Origin: Proteobacteria bacterium UBA6522
GTDB taxonomy: Bacteria > Pseudomonadota > Gammaproteobacteria > Steroidobacterales > Rariloculaceae
NCBI GenBank assembly: GCA_002434915.1
Contig: DJLG01000153.1
Span: 1-22,130 of the forward strand
Reading direction: 5' to 3'
Length of the DNA stretch: 22,130 bases
Positions 14,649 through 22,130 of this stretch are shown here, in pieces. The translations under genes and the position numbers were made by a program. Each line of letters starts with the position of its first letter. Position 1 is the first letter of the stretch. Under the pieces are notes generated by a model. It did no database searches. It saw only the letters and a list, made by a program, of their open reading frames with translations, and had not been told where the DNA came from.

Positions 14649-15514
14649 TGAGAGGAATTCTTACCGATCTATTGAACCTGCTTAAGCTTGAGCAGCTAGA
14701 GGATAATTTTTTTCGCGGCGAGAGTCGTGATATAGGAAGTCAACGCGTGTTTGGCGGACAGGTTTTAGGTCAGGCACTGATGGCTGCGAACTATACAGTC
14801 GAGGGTTTTGAAGCACACTCGCTGCACGCATATTTTTTGAGACCAGGAGATGTTAAAGCCCCTATCCTCTATGAAGTTGATCGTGCTCGTGATGGGAAGA
14901 GCTTTACCAATCGTCGTATAGTTGCGATTCAGCATGGAAGGCCTATTTTTAATATGACGGCATCTTTCCAGGTTCCAGAAGAGGGTGTTCAGCACCAAGC
15001 ACAAAAGCCGGATGTGCCAGGTCCAGATGACCTTGCTGATATTAGTGATGTTCCTGAAGAAGTTTTTAAAACTCTGCCACTTGAAATCCAACGTTTTTTG
15101 ACACGCGAAAGACCAATGCAAATGCGACCAGTAGATCCGGTCGATTTCACTAGTCTGGAGCCAAGAGATCCAATACGTTATGTTTGGATTCGGGCAATTG
15201 ACCATTTGCCTGATGACCCTGATTTGCATAGAAGTTTATTGGCGTACCTTTCGGACTATTATTTTTTTGGGACGTCCACCCAGCCACATGGTATACGCTG
15301 GGAACAACGGAACATACAAATGGCAAGCCTAGACCATGCAATGTGGTTTCACCGTCCATTTAGGGCTGATGAGTGGATGTTATATGCAATAGAGAGTCCG
15401 AATGCATCGGGGGCAAGGGGTCTTGTTATGGGACGATTCTTTAAGCTGGATGGCACTCTTGTTGCTTCAACTGTTCAGGAAGGTTTAGTTCGTGTCTGGC
15501 CAGATACCAATTAG
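14648..15514 (+). CDS. tesB: Acyl-CoA thioesterase II (TesB)
   Basis: Double hot-dog thioesterase of 288 residues that hydrolyses medium and long acyl-CoA. Strong matches: RVFGGQVLGQAL (33-44), HSLHAYFLRPGD (57-68), DGKSFTNRRI (82-91), QPHGIRW (212-218), SLDHAMWFHRPF (227-238) and ASTVQEGLVR (273-282). The catalytic set aligns as D203, S227 and Q277 against Asp204, Thr228 and Gln278 of E. coli TesB. The Thr-to-Ser change is conservative. It is translationally coupled to the dehydrogenase through TGATG. The pair could act in CoA ester or branched acid catabolism: valine degradation releases 3-hydroxyisobutyrate from its CoA ester by a thioesterase-like step. That link is inference. Confidence 0.95.
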   Translation: MRGILTDLLNLLKLEQLEDNFFRGESRDIGSQRVFGGQVLGQALMAANYTVEGFEAHSLHAYFLRPGDVKAPILYEVDRARDGKSFTNRRIVAIQHGRPIFNMTASFQVPEEGVQHQAQKPDVPGPDDLADISDVPEEVFKTLPLEIQRFLTRERPMQMRPVDPVDFTSLEPRDPIRYVWIRAIDHLPDDPDLHRSLLAYLSDYYFFGTSTQPHGIRWEQRNIQMASLDHAMWFHRPFRADEWMLYAIESPNASGARGLVMGRFFKLDGTLVASTVQEGLVRVWPDTN

Positions 15515-15545
15515 TACTCATATCCACATAACCATTTGCCTACAT

Positions 15546-16544
15546 CTAATTATCTTTCAAGTGTTCATCAAAAAAAGTCATGTATAAGTCAAAAACCTCT
15601 TCTTGAACATCATCAGGGCTTGATGGACCACCAGGTCGTTGACGCAACAGTGAGTAGCCATGTTCAGGATGATCAAAAGATGCCCATGTAACGTCTTTAT
15701 CAGCTTCTGTTAACCATTCGTAGGCAAGTTGAAAAACGCCCTGTAAATGATCGTTTTCACGACCAAGGATCAATAGTGGTGTTTCTGATTTTACAATTCG
15801 CTGCATTGCGACATCTTTGTCGGCAAGGCTCCGCGTAATCTCGATATCGTGAAAATCCCGCTCGCCAGCATCATTGAGCGCCGCTGCCAACACATCGATC
15901 GCAAGATATTCCAGCGCTGCCGCCTCGCTCGCGACACCGGCGCCAATATTGATGAGCCCTGTACCCTTGAGAATGATTTCACCCGAATGACTACTTCCGA
16001 TTGCGCCGATGCCTTCCGGATCCGTGTATGGCAGCGCTCTCACGTGTTCAACGATAGATATATAGTCATCAGAGTCCAGTGTCGGTACGGCCTGCAACCT
16101 ACGGTCCCCGCCACTGACAGTATCTGCTAGAAGCTCTGATCGTGCTATCTCGTTATAGAGCTCTGGGATTTCATTACGAAAGTTTAGGTAGGCTGCCGCA
16201 TAACCGCGCTCGACGAACCGGTCCATTAGCTCCTCAACATCCTCCATCGCCTGATCGATCTTGAGTAGTCCGTCACGCCCCTGGCCGGAGCCGATGAGAA
16301 TGAGTGGAAAGGGGCCAACGCCGTCGGGTTTACGTACCCCGATCGGTATGTAAATCTCATCGCGTGCTAGCACGAGTTGTAGTTCCCAGGCGGTACCGGA
16401 ATCTGGCAGCATACGCTCAATCACGATATAAGGAGCGTTCGAGTGTTTGATCGCCATACCTGATTGTTGCGCTTTGGCAGACATGCCAATGAAACCCACT
16501 GATGCAAGCGCAGTAATTATGACCCTAAATATTGACCTTCTCAT
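15546..16544 (-). CDS. Secreted alpha/beta hydrolase (dienelactone hydrolase / S9-like)
   Basis: Exported serine hydrolase of 332 residues. The frame extends 30 codons further upstream into the carbonic anhydrase gene. The ATG at 16544-16542 is favoured because AAAGGAA lies just upstream and a signal peptide follows (MRRSIFRVIITALASVGFIG, ending AKA). The nucleophile elbow reads GAIGSSHSGE, with Ser185 (S3 of GSSHSG) as the probable nucleophile. RENDH supplies Asp265 and DHPEHGYS supplies His295. An early LILIGSGQGRDG segment provides the oxyanion region. Family resemblance is to dienelactone hydrolase-type and prolyl-oligopeptidase-like enzymes; substrate unknown. Its middle (about 15780-16450) is clearly more GC-rich than its ends. 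It is the last gene of the minus-strand operon. Confidence 0.8.
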   Translation of the reverse strand: MRRSIFRVIITALASVGFIGMSAKAQQSGMAIKHSNAPYIVIERMLPDSGTAWELQLVLARDEIYIPIGVRKPDGVGPFPLILIGSGQGRDGLLKIDQAMEDVEELMDRFVERGYAAAYLNFRNEIPELYNEIARSELLADTVSGGDRRLQAVPTLDSDDYISIVEHVRALPYTDPEGIGAIGSSHSGEIILKGTGLINIGAGVASEAAALEYLAIDVLAAALNDAGERDFHDIEITRSLADKDVAMQRIVKSETPLLILGRENDHLQGVFQLAYEWLTEADKDVTWASFDHPEHGYSLLRQRPGGPSSPDDVQEEVFDLYMTFFDEHLKDN

Positions 16545-16560
16545 TAGACTTTCCTTTTGG

Positions 16561-17097
16561 CTATTTTTTGGTTTTTTGGTAGGGAGCAAGTTCTTTTCGA
16601 TAAAGCATACTCCGCTGTACATAGTGTTCGGCATTCTGCTTTATAGAATTAATTTCTTCGTCTGTTACTTCACGGATACGTCGAGCAGGCGAACCAATTA
16701 TTAGGGAGCGTTCAGGGAATTCTTTTCCTTCCGTGATCAGGCTTTGGGCGCCCACAATAGAGAACTTACCAATTATTGCTTGATTTAGAATTGTTGCACC
16801 CATGCCAATAAGAGATGCCTCTCCAATCTGACATCCATGTGCTGTCACGGAGTGGCCTATGGTGACCTCTTTCTCTAAGACAAGAGGTATACCGGGATCT
16901 ACATGAAAAATCGATCCATCTTGTACATTACATCTTTCGCCTATGGTAATTGTGTCGTTATCACCACGAAGTACCGAGTTAAACCAGATGCTTGAGTCTT
17001 TACCCAGAATTACTTTGCCAATGACTGCAGCAGTTGGTGCAACGAAATAATGATCGCCGTGAGTTTGGACGCTATTTTCACCTAGGTTATAGAGCAT
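16561..17097 (-). CDS. Gamma-class carbonic anhydrase family protein (YrdA/PaaY-like)
   Basis: Left-handed beta-helix protein of 178 residues made of hexapeptide repeats. The three zinc ligands are present: His65 in SIFHVD, then His82 and His87 in GHSVTAHGC. The active-site neighbours R44/D46 (LRGDND) and Q59/D60 (NVQDG) match Arg59/Asp61 and Gln75/Asp76 of Methanosarcina Cam. The C-terminal helix (ITDEEINSIKQ-like) is typical. Many homologues are annotated as acyltransferases and some are weak or inactive carbonic anhydrases. All residues needed for hydration of CO2 seem present except the acidic proton-shuttle loop of Cam, which I do not see. AAGGGAA precedes the ATG. It lies 13 bases after the SulP gene, supporting a bicarbonate role. 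Confidence 0.9.
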   Translation of the reverse strand: MLYNLGENSVQTHGDHYFVAPTAAVIGKVILGKDSSIWFNSVLRGDNDTITIGERCNVQDGSIFHVDPGIPLVLEKEVTIGHSVTAHGCQIGEASLIGMGATILNQAIIGKFSIVGAQSLITEGKEFPERSLIIGSPARRIREVTDEEINSIKQNAEHYVQRSMLYRKELAPYQKTKK

Positions 17098-17110
17098 TTA
17101 CGAGTTTCCC

Positions 17111-18724
17111 TTAATTACGTGGGACATGCTTAGCATAGTTCAATCCGTCCAGTCGATGCCTAAATCTTACGCATTCTCTAATGAGTGGTAGAAGTCCGGT
17201 ACGAACAAATATCCTTATCACTGGTTTGTGTAAGCCTACCAGAATGACATGCTGATCATTATTTTGTGCTCTTCGAATAATATTCTCGAAAGCAAATGCG
17301 GTACTGTCATCTATGTGTGATACTTCGGATAGGTCTAATACAACACTTTTATGCTGTCCAATGTTGCCAAGTCTCTTCATTAGTCCATTAGCTGCCCCGA
17401 AAGTTAACGGTCCGCCAAGGTTAATTAATAGTGTTGCACCTGCACTTTCTGTAAGAGAAGCTCGTTCCTCATGTGTAAGGTGAACATCCGTATTGTCATC
17501 AGTGGTTAGTTTAACTGTCTCAAGTTCTATGTCTGCCATCCGTTTTACAAGCCCTAGGCTTGCCATTATCACTCCTACTGCAACTGCAGTAACAACATTA
17601 ATAAATACAGCAAGTACCCACACCACTAACATTATTAAAACACCACTTCTTGGTGCATAGGGAAAGCGTTTTATGTATGTCCAATCAATACTTTGAATGC
17701 CGATATGAATAAGTATTCCAGATACAAGAGCTGATGGAATAAACTGGATAAGGTCTCCTGCCACGAACAGTAGAACAAGTAGAAATAGTGAATGAAAAAC
17801 CCCAGAAAGTGGTGAGACACCTCCCGAACGAATGTTAGCCATAGTTCGGGACATGGATCCTGCTCCAGGTATCGTCCCAAGCAGGGAGGCCACGAGATTA
17901 CCGATTCCTTGGCCAACTAGTTCTTGGTCAGAATCATGAAAATTTTGGCTAGCTGTATCAGCAACCATGGATGTAACTAAGCTGTCTAATGAACTAATCA
18001 GTGCAAGGGCAAGTGCAGCCACCCACATATCTTTCCATGGCAATGACATCAGTGGTGGCCAACTGATAGTCGGAAAAAGTGTCTCAGGCGCATTTAGAAG
18101 TGGCACTTGTATTCCAAGGATAGAAATTAACAGCGTTCCGCCTATGAGCACAATCAGTTCAGCAGGACAGATACTGCGTAGTTTCCTTGGCACCAAGTGG
18201 CAAGCTGCAAAGGATAAGGAAGCAGCTCCTAGAGCCCAAAGATTTATATTACTAATGCTTTCAGGTAACGAACGAACTGCTATAACGGTATCAGTGACAG
18301 AGGGCTGACCCAGCAGAGGATTAAACTGCATCACGATAATGATACAGCCGACGCCTGAACCAAAGCCTGAGATCACCGGATAAGGGATCAAGCTAATATA
18401 TCGACCTAAATGTAGTGCACCAAATAATACTTGCGTCAAACCAGCTAGCATTACAACACCCATAGCAGCAGCCGGTTGACCAGAGAATTGCAAAAATACG
18501 CTTGCCATCACAATAGCAATGGGCCCAGTTGGCCCAGCAATTTGAGCTGGTGTTCCTCCAAAGATGGCGGCAAAAAAACCAGTGCAGATAGCGCAGTAGA
18601 GCCCTGCTACTGGCCCAGCACCTGAGACTACTCCAAAAGCAAGGCCTAAAGGGAGCGCTACAGCTGCAGCACTAAGGCCACCTTTTAGGTCCGCCCGCCA
18701 GCTAACGGGTGTGAAACGATTCAT
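17111..18724 (-). CDS. SulP/SLC26 family anion transporter with STAS domain, candidate bicarbonate transporter
   Basis: Membrane transporter of 537 residues. The N-terminal signature has DLKGGLSAAAVALPLGLAFG and the GPTGPIAIV helix. The transport core includes SSLDSLVTSMVAD (244-256) and the QELVGQGIGN segment (267-276), then PGAGSMSRT (286-294). A cytosolic STAS domain follows (about 424-525, VVLDLSEVSHIDDS at 461-474). The core with Asp247 resembles the sodium-coupled BicA type as I recall it, though sulfate or another anion is possible. It overlaps the gpmA stop by four bases (ATGA) and is followed by a gamma-carbonic anhydrase. SulP-carbonic anhydrase pairing is a recognised sign of bicarbonate transport. 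Confidence 0.92.
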   Translation of the reverse strand: MNRFTPVSWRADLKGGLSAAAVALPLGLAFGVVSGAGPVAGLYCAICTGFFAAIFGGTPAQIAGPTGPIAIVMASVFLQFSGQPAAAMGVVMLAGLTQVLFGALHLGRYISLIPYPVISGFGSGVGCIIIVMQFNPLLGQPSVTDTVIAVRSLPESISNINLWALGAASLSFAACHLVPRKLRSICPAELIVLIGGTLLISILGIQVPLLNAPETLFPTISWPPLMSLPWKDMWVAALALALISSLDSLVTSMVADTASQNFHDSDQELVGQGIGNLVASLLGTIPGAGSMSRTMANIRSGGVSPLSGVFHSLFLLVLLFVAGDLIQFIPSALVSGILIHIGIQSIDWTYIKRFPYAPRSGVLIMLVVWVLAVFINVVTAVAVGVIMASLGLVKRMADIELETVKLTTDDNTDVHLTHEERASLTESAGATLLINLGGPLTFGAANGLMKRLGNIGQHKSVVLDLSEVSHIDDSTAFAFENIIRRAQNNDQHVILVGLHKPVIRIFVRTGLLPLIRECVRFRHRLDGLNYAKHVPRN

Positions 18725-19485
18725 GTTTTTGCTTGGTTGGCGACTGCTCTAGCTGCTGCAGCAATACTCTCGCTATCTCCAAGGTATTCGGCACGAAGTG
18801 GGCTCAGGTCTTCATCAAGCTCATAGATTCGAGGGACACCAGTCGGGATGTTGAACTCTGTTATTGCTTCATCTGAAACAGACTCCAGCATCTTAGCAAG
18901 AGCCCGAAGACTATTTCCGTGGGCAGTAATAAGAACATTACGCCCTGTTTTGAGCTGCGGGACAATCTGATTTTCCCAATAAGGTTGAACTCGTTTTAGG
19001 GTGGTTTTCAGGGATTCTGTGGCAGGAAGTTCATTAGTCAGAAGGCTTTGATAGCGTGGGTCATGTATAGGGTGACGATCATCTTCCTTATTTACAGCGG
19101 GCGGTGGAATATCGTAACTACGTCTCCATATCTTGACCTGTTCGGCTCCATGTTGGGCTGTTGTTTCCGTTTTATTCAAACCTTGTAGAGCTCCATAGTG
19201 CCTCTCATTTAAGCGCCAGTCTCTATGAACTGGAATCCACATTAAATCCATCTCATCAAGGATAAACCATAAAGTTCGAATTGCCCTTGTAAGGACTGAC
19301 GTATATGCGATATCAAAAACAAGGCCTTCGTTTTTGAGAAGTTGGCCTGCTGCATGAGCTTCTGCAGTCCCTTGTTCGGTTAGGTCAACATCTGTCCAGC
19401 CGGTAAAAAGATTCTTTAGATTCCACTCACTTTGGCCGTGTCGCACCATCACAAGGGTACCCATTTTGCGTGTGTTGTTATTCAT
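18721..19485 (-). CDS. gpmA: 2,3-bisphosphoglycerate-dependent phosphoglycerate mutase
   Basis: Glycolytic and gluconeogenic enzyme interconverting 3- and 2-phosphoglycerate via a phosphohistidine. The 254 residues compare with 250 in E. coli GpmA. RHGQSEWN (15-22, phosphorylated His16), FTGWTDVDLTEQG (27-39), RLNERHYGALQGLNK (91-105, acid-base Glu94) and TAHGNSLRAL (187-196, His189) are all intact, so it should be active. The ATG (19485-19483) has no visible ribosome binding site. A hairpin (19503-19521) lies just upstream. A second in-frame Met at residue 8 lacks one too. It lies between zapE and the SulP gene in the minus-strand operon. Confidence 0.97.
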   Translation of the reverse strand: MNNNTRKMGTLVMVRHGQSEWNLKNLFTGWTDVDLTEQGTAEAHAAGQLLKNEGLVFDIAYTSVLTRAIRTLWFILDEMDLMWIPVHRDWRLNERHYGALQGLNKTETTAQHGAEQVKIWRRSYDIPPPAVNKEDDRHPIHDPRYQSLLTNELPATESLKTTLKRVQPYWENQIVPQLKTGRNVLITAHGNSLRALAKMLESVSDEAITEFNIPTGVPRIYELDEDLSPLRAEYLGDSESIAAAARAVANQAKT

Positions 19486-19502
19486 TGTTGCAGTATTGTT
19501 GG

Positions 19503-19521
19503 GATATAAGCCCCTTATATC
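19503..19521 (-). other. Perfect hairpin in the leader between zapE and gpmA
   Basis: GATATAAG / CTTATATC, an 8-base stem with a 3-base loop, sits in the 48-base gap upstream of gpmA. A pair of G-C extensions is possible past a two-base bulge. No T run follows on the minus strand, so it is not a standard terminator. It may be an mRNA processing or translation-affecting element. Confidence 0.45.
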
Positions 19522-19533
19522 AACCCATATAGT

Positions 19534-20631
19534 TTACGGAAGATGTGGTTTGGCGAGGTAATCATGGCTTTGCATTTCTTCAAGTCTGCTCTGAGTTCGT
19601 TGAAACTCAGAGATTAGGCGTTCTCCAATGTAGATTTCATTAATATCCGTTGCAACGGATAAGATTAATTTTACATGGCGATCATAAAATTCATCTACTA
19701 GGGCAATTAACCGACGAGTCTGGTTTTCTGATTCTTTTGTCAATTGGGGGATATTAGAGATAAGAACTGTTTGATAGCATCGGGCGATTTCAATGTAGTC
19801 ATTATGACTGCGTGGGCCATCGCATATCTGTTTGAAATCAAACCAGACTGCATTCTGTGCTGCATACCTAGTTTCTAATGTTCGACCTAGAATCTCGATT
19901 TTCAGTCCTTTTTCTCCTTCATCAGATGTTATGGTTTTGAAGTATTCAGCTAGTTTTTGATCTGCTGATTTTCCAAGTGGAGTCTGGTATACATCAGCGC
20001 GCTCTAAAAGACGTAGTCGATAGTCTAGAGACCCTTTAAGCCTGATGACTTGAGTATTCCTCTCTATTAATGAAATTGCTTTAAGAAACTGTTGTCTTTG
20101 TAACCCATTTTTATATAACTCACTGGGTTTTGTGTTGGATGTGGCAACCAATGTAACGCCTTTCTCAAATAGAGCTTCGAAGAGGTTTCCAAGAATCATC
20201 GCGTCAGCAATATCTGATACAAAAAACTCATCAAAACAAATAATACGAGTTTTTTGTGCCAGATTTTCTGCTACCAGTTGTAGAGGGTTTTGTTGGTCTT
20301 GTACTTCTTTGAGAGACTTATGAATACCGCCCATAAAACGATGAAAGTGTTGGCGCAGCTTGTTTTCAAAAGGTAGGCTTTTGTAAAACAGATCCATGAG
20401 GAATGTCTTTCCTCTTCCAACATCGCCCCAGAGATAAACTCCACGTACCAGAGGTACAGAAGTACCAGAGCGTATTCTTAATATATTTTTCCAGGTAGGT
20501 TGACGTGGGTCAGGTGCAATCAAGGACTCATAAACTTGTTGTAATGCTTTAATTGCAGATTTTTGATGATTGTCCGTACAAATTTTTTCGTTATCAACAT
20601 AGTGTTGATAATGTTCTTGGGGCGTTCTCAT
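19534..20631 (-). CDS. zapE: AFG1-family ATPase ZapE (cell division / membrane protein quality)
   Basis: P-loop ATPase of 365 residues, in the AFG1/LACE1/ZapE family. E. coli ZapE affects Z-ring constriction under stress. Seen: GVYLWGDVGRGKTFLMDLF with Walker A at 69-76, HRFMGGIHKSL (97-107), Walker B IICFDEFFVSDIADAMIL (130-147), the LVATSNTKPSELYKNGLQR segment (161-179) and the DYRLR strand (203-207). Length matches the family (about 370). Its start codon overlaps the stop of the acetoacetyl-CoA synthetase by one base (TAATG), so the two are translationally coupled, though no functional link is obvious. Confidence 0.95.
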   Translation of the reverse strand: MRTPQEHYQHYVDNEKICTDNHQKSAIKALQQVYESLIAPDPRQPTWKNILRIRSGTSVPLVRGVYLWGDVGRGKTFLMDLFYKSLPFENKLRQHFHRFMGGIHKSLKEVQDQQNPLQLVAENLAQKTRIICFDEFFVSDIADAMILGNLFEALFEKGVTLVATSNTKPSELYKNGLQRQQFLKAISLIERNTQVIRLKGSLDYRLRLLERADVYQTPLGKSADQKLAEYFKTITSDEGEKGLKIEILGRTLETRYAAQNAVWFDFKQICDGPRSHNDYIEIARCYQTVLISNIPQLTKESENQTRRLIALVDEFYDRHVKLILSVATDINEIYIGERLISEFQRTQSRLEEMQSHDYLAKPHLP

Positions 20632-22130
20632 TAACTTAGTTCGCTACAATTTTTGAAGTGATCCAATGCCTCAGGGTTTGCTAATGAATCGGTGTTCATT
20701 GGTTTATGACCGTGCACTATGTCACGGACGGCTATTTCAACAATCTTGCCACTTCGTGTTCGTGGAATATCTGGCACTTCAATTATCTTTGTAGGCACAT
20801 GCCTAGGGCTAGCCTGCTTTTTGATAGCATCTTTTAGACGCTGTTCTAGTTTATTATCAAGGCTGACATCATTTTTTAATTTAACAAAAAGAATGACCCG
20901 CACATCCCCATCCCATTCTTGGCCGATAGCAATAGCCTCAATAACTTCTTCAAATTGTTCGACGATACGATAGATTTCTGCAGTTCCAATACGTACCCCA
21001 CCGGGGTTGAGTATGGCATCAGAGCGGCCATAAATAATAACGCCTTGTCTATCGGTAAGCTCCGCATAATCACCATGACACCATACGTTAGGAAAACGTT
21101 CGAAATAGGCTGCCTGATATTTGATGTCGTCTGGATCATTCCAAAAAGAAATTGGCATAGATGGAAATGGTGCCGTACAGACTAACTCTCCTTTTTGTTT
21201 GTGAACTGAATTCCCGTCTTCATCAAATATCTCCATCTTCATTCCAAGGCCACGACATTGAATTTCGCCACGGTAGACTGGAAGGATTGGGTTGCCAACA
21301 GCAAAGCATGAGATCAGTTCTGTTCCGCCTGCAATAGAAGAGAGCTGCAGATCTGTTTTTACATTCTTGTAGACAAAGTCATAGCTAGAAGGAGCAAGAG
21401 GAGAGCCTGTTGAGAGAAGGCTTTTAAGGTGTTTAAGGGAAACCTGTTCCTTAGGTTTATAGCCTGATTTTTCAAGCGCGCTGAGATATTTTGCGCTTGT
21501 TCCGAATAAAGTTAGACGCTCATGTTCAGCAATTCTCCATAATACGCCTGGGTCTGGGTAGAAAGGGGAGCCATCAAACAGAATAAGTTTTGATCCACTA
21601 GCCAGGGTTGAAACGATCCAGTTCCACATCATCCAGCCAGTCGTTGTGAAATAGAAAACTGTATCGCCTGGTTTAATATTACAGTGTAGTAAATGTTCTT
21701 TCTGATGCTGTATTAAGGTTCCTCCAACTCCATGAATAATGCACTTTGGCACACCTGTTGTACCTGATGAATACATTATGTAGAGGGGGTGAGAGAAAGG
21801 TAGGGCTGTGTATTCTAGCTGGGCTTTTTCCTCAAGAATATCGCTGTAAAGTATTGCATTAGGAAGAGCGTTTAAGCTCAGGTTTCTATCTAGATTTGGA
21901 ACTATGATAAGCGCCTCAAGTGTTTTTAGCTGTCTTGCCACCTCTGCTGCAGTTTCAAGGCAATCAATTGCTGTGCCGTTATAGAAATATTCGTCGGTTG
22001 CAAACATGACTTTAGGTCTGATTTGGTCGAAACGATCTAAAATTCCTTTTGGACCAAAATCTGGTGAACAGGAAGACCAGACTGCACCAAGGCTGGCGGA
22101 AGCAAGCATTGCAATTACTGCCTCAGGTAT
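20631..22130 (-). CDS. Acetoacetyl-CoA synthetase, 5'-truncated by window edge
   Basis: AMP-forming enzyme that activates acetoacetate to acetoacetyl-CoA. About 499 of roughly 650 residues are visible; the frame is open to the right edge, so the N-terminus lies outside. Seen: AMLASASLGAVWSSCSPDFG near the visible start, the ATP-binding YSSGTTGVPK loop, the TTTGWMMWNW segment, ELISCFAVGNP, GDYAELTDRQG with the GRSDAILNPGGVRIGTAEIYR stretch, and the catalytic-Lys end PRTRSGKIVEIAVRDIVHG. The SPDFG and NPGGVRIGTAE signatures separate it from acetyl-CoA synthetase. It may serve polyhydroxybutyrate or ketone-body use. It heads the visible minus-strand operon. Confidence 0.94.
   Translation of the reverse strand: MPEAVIAMLASASLGAVWSSCSPDFGPKGILDRFDQIRPKVMFATDEYFYNGTAIDCLETAAEVARQLKTLEALIIVPNLDRNLSLNALPNAILYSDILEEKAQLEYTALPFSHPLYIMYSSGTTGVPKCIIHGVGGTLIQHQKEHLLHCNIKPGDTVFYFTTTGWMMWNWIVSTLASGSKLILFDGSPFYPDPGVLWRIAEHERLTLFGTSAKYLSALEKSGYKPKEQVSLKHLKSLLSTGSPLAPSSYDFVYKNVKTDLQLSSIAGGTELISCFAVGNPILPVYRGEIQCRGLGMKMEIFDEDGNSVHKQKGELVCTAPFPSMPISFWNDPDDIKYQAAYFERFPNVWCHGDYAELTDRQGVIIYGRSDAILNPGGVRIGTAEIYRIVEQFEEVIEAIAIGQEWDGDVRVILFVKLKNDVSLDNKLEQRLKDAIKKQASPRHVPTKIIEVPDIPRTRSGKIVEIAVRDIVHGHKPMNTDSLANPEALDHFKNCSELS

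Noticed and set aside
14765..15229. 154-codon minus-strand frame inside tesB
   Set aside because: Antisense shadow of a strongly matching thioesterase; low-complexity translation without recognisable features.
16545..16634. 30-codon N-terminal extension of the secreted hydrolase
   Set aside because: It would overlap the carbonic anhydrase coding end and hide the signal peptide; the ATG at 16544 has a good AAAGGAA upstream.

Overview
This window looks like a piece of chromosome from a marine-type gammaproteobacterium. The evidence is its TonB-dependent uptake, zapE, a GpmA-type mutase, a DUF6152/penicillin-acylase cluster and modest GC. The taxon is inferred from gene content only. All 24 protein genes are ordinary chromosomal types. 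I saw no tRNA, rRNA, CRISPR array, insertion sequence or phage gene, and no gap longer than about 220 bases lacks a gene.

Left part, bases 1-3239: the end of moaA, then moaC, moaD and moaE form a tight plus-strand molybdenum cofactor operon. It converges on a minus-strand MocA-like nucleotidyltransferase, and a RimI-like GNAT acetyltransferase diverges from that gene. moaB lies apart, at 9086-9616.

Middle, 3253-8974: a DUF6152 secreted protein, a penicillin-acylase lipoprotein and a secreted polysaccharide-deacetylase/cyclic-imidase-like enzyme form one operon that ends in a weak hairpin terminator. After a 218-base gap with a small repeated heptamer come a DoxX membrane protein and a divergent RidA-like protein. 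Together they suggest envelope-side hydrolysis of an N-acyl or cyclic amide compound, with cytosolic imine clean-up. The substrate is unknown.

Thiamine block, 9633-13727: a clear TPP riboswitch starts 16 bases after moaB. It precedes a TonB-dependent receptor, a YkoF/MTH1187-type thiamine-binding protein, a PnuC-family transporter and an aminoglycoside/choline-kinase-fold phosphotransferase. This reads as a complete thiamine scavenging route: outer membrane, inner membrane, phosphorylation. The receptor has a TTG start, and its ribosome binding site lies in a hairpin, so control is probably translational.

Right part: a beta-hydroxyacid dehydrogenase and a TesB thioesterase (plus strand, start-stop overlap) converge on a minus-strand operon. 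In transcription order that operon is acetoacetyl-CoA synthetase (cut by the window edge), zapE, gpmA, a SulP transporter, a gamma-carbonic anhydrase and a secreted alpha/beta hydrolase. Several of these genes overlap by 1-4 bases. SulP next to carbonic anhydrase suggests bicarbonate handling. The hydrolase has a GC-rich core unlike its own ends and its neighbours, a possible recombination mosaic.
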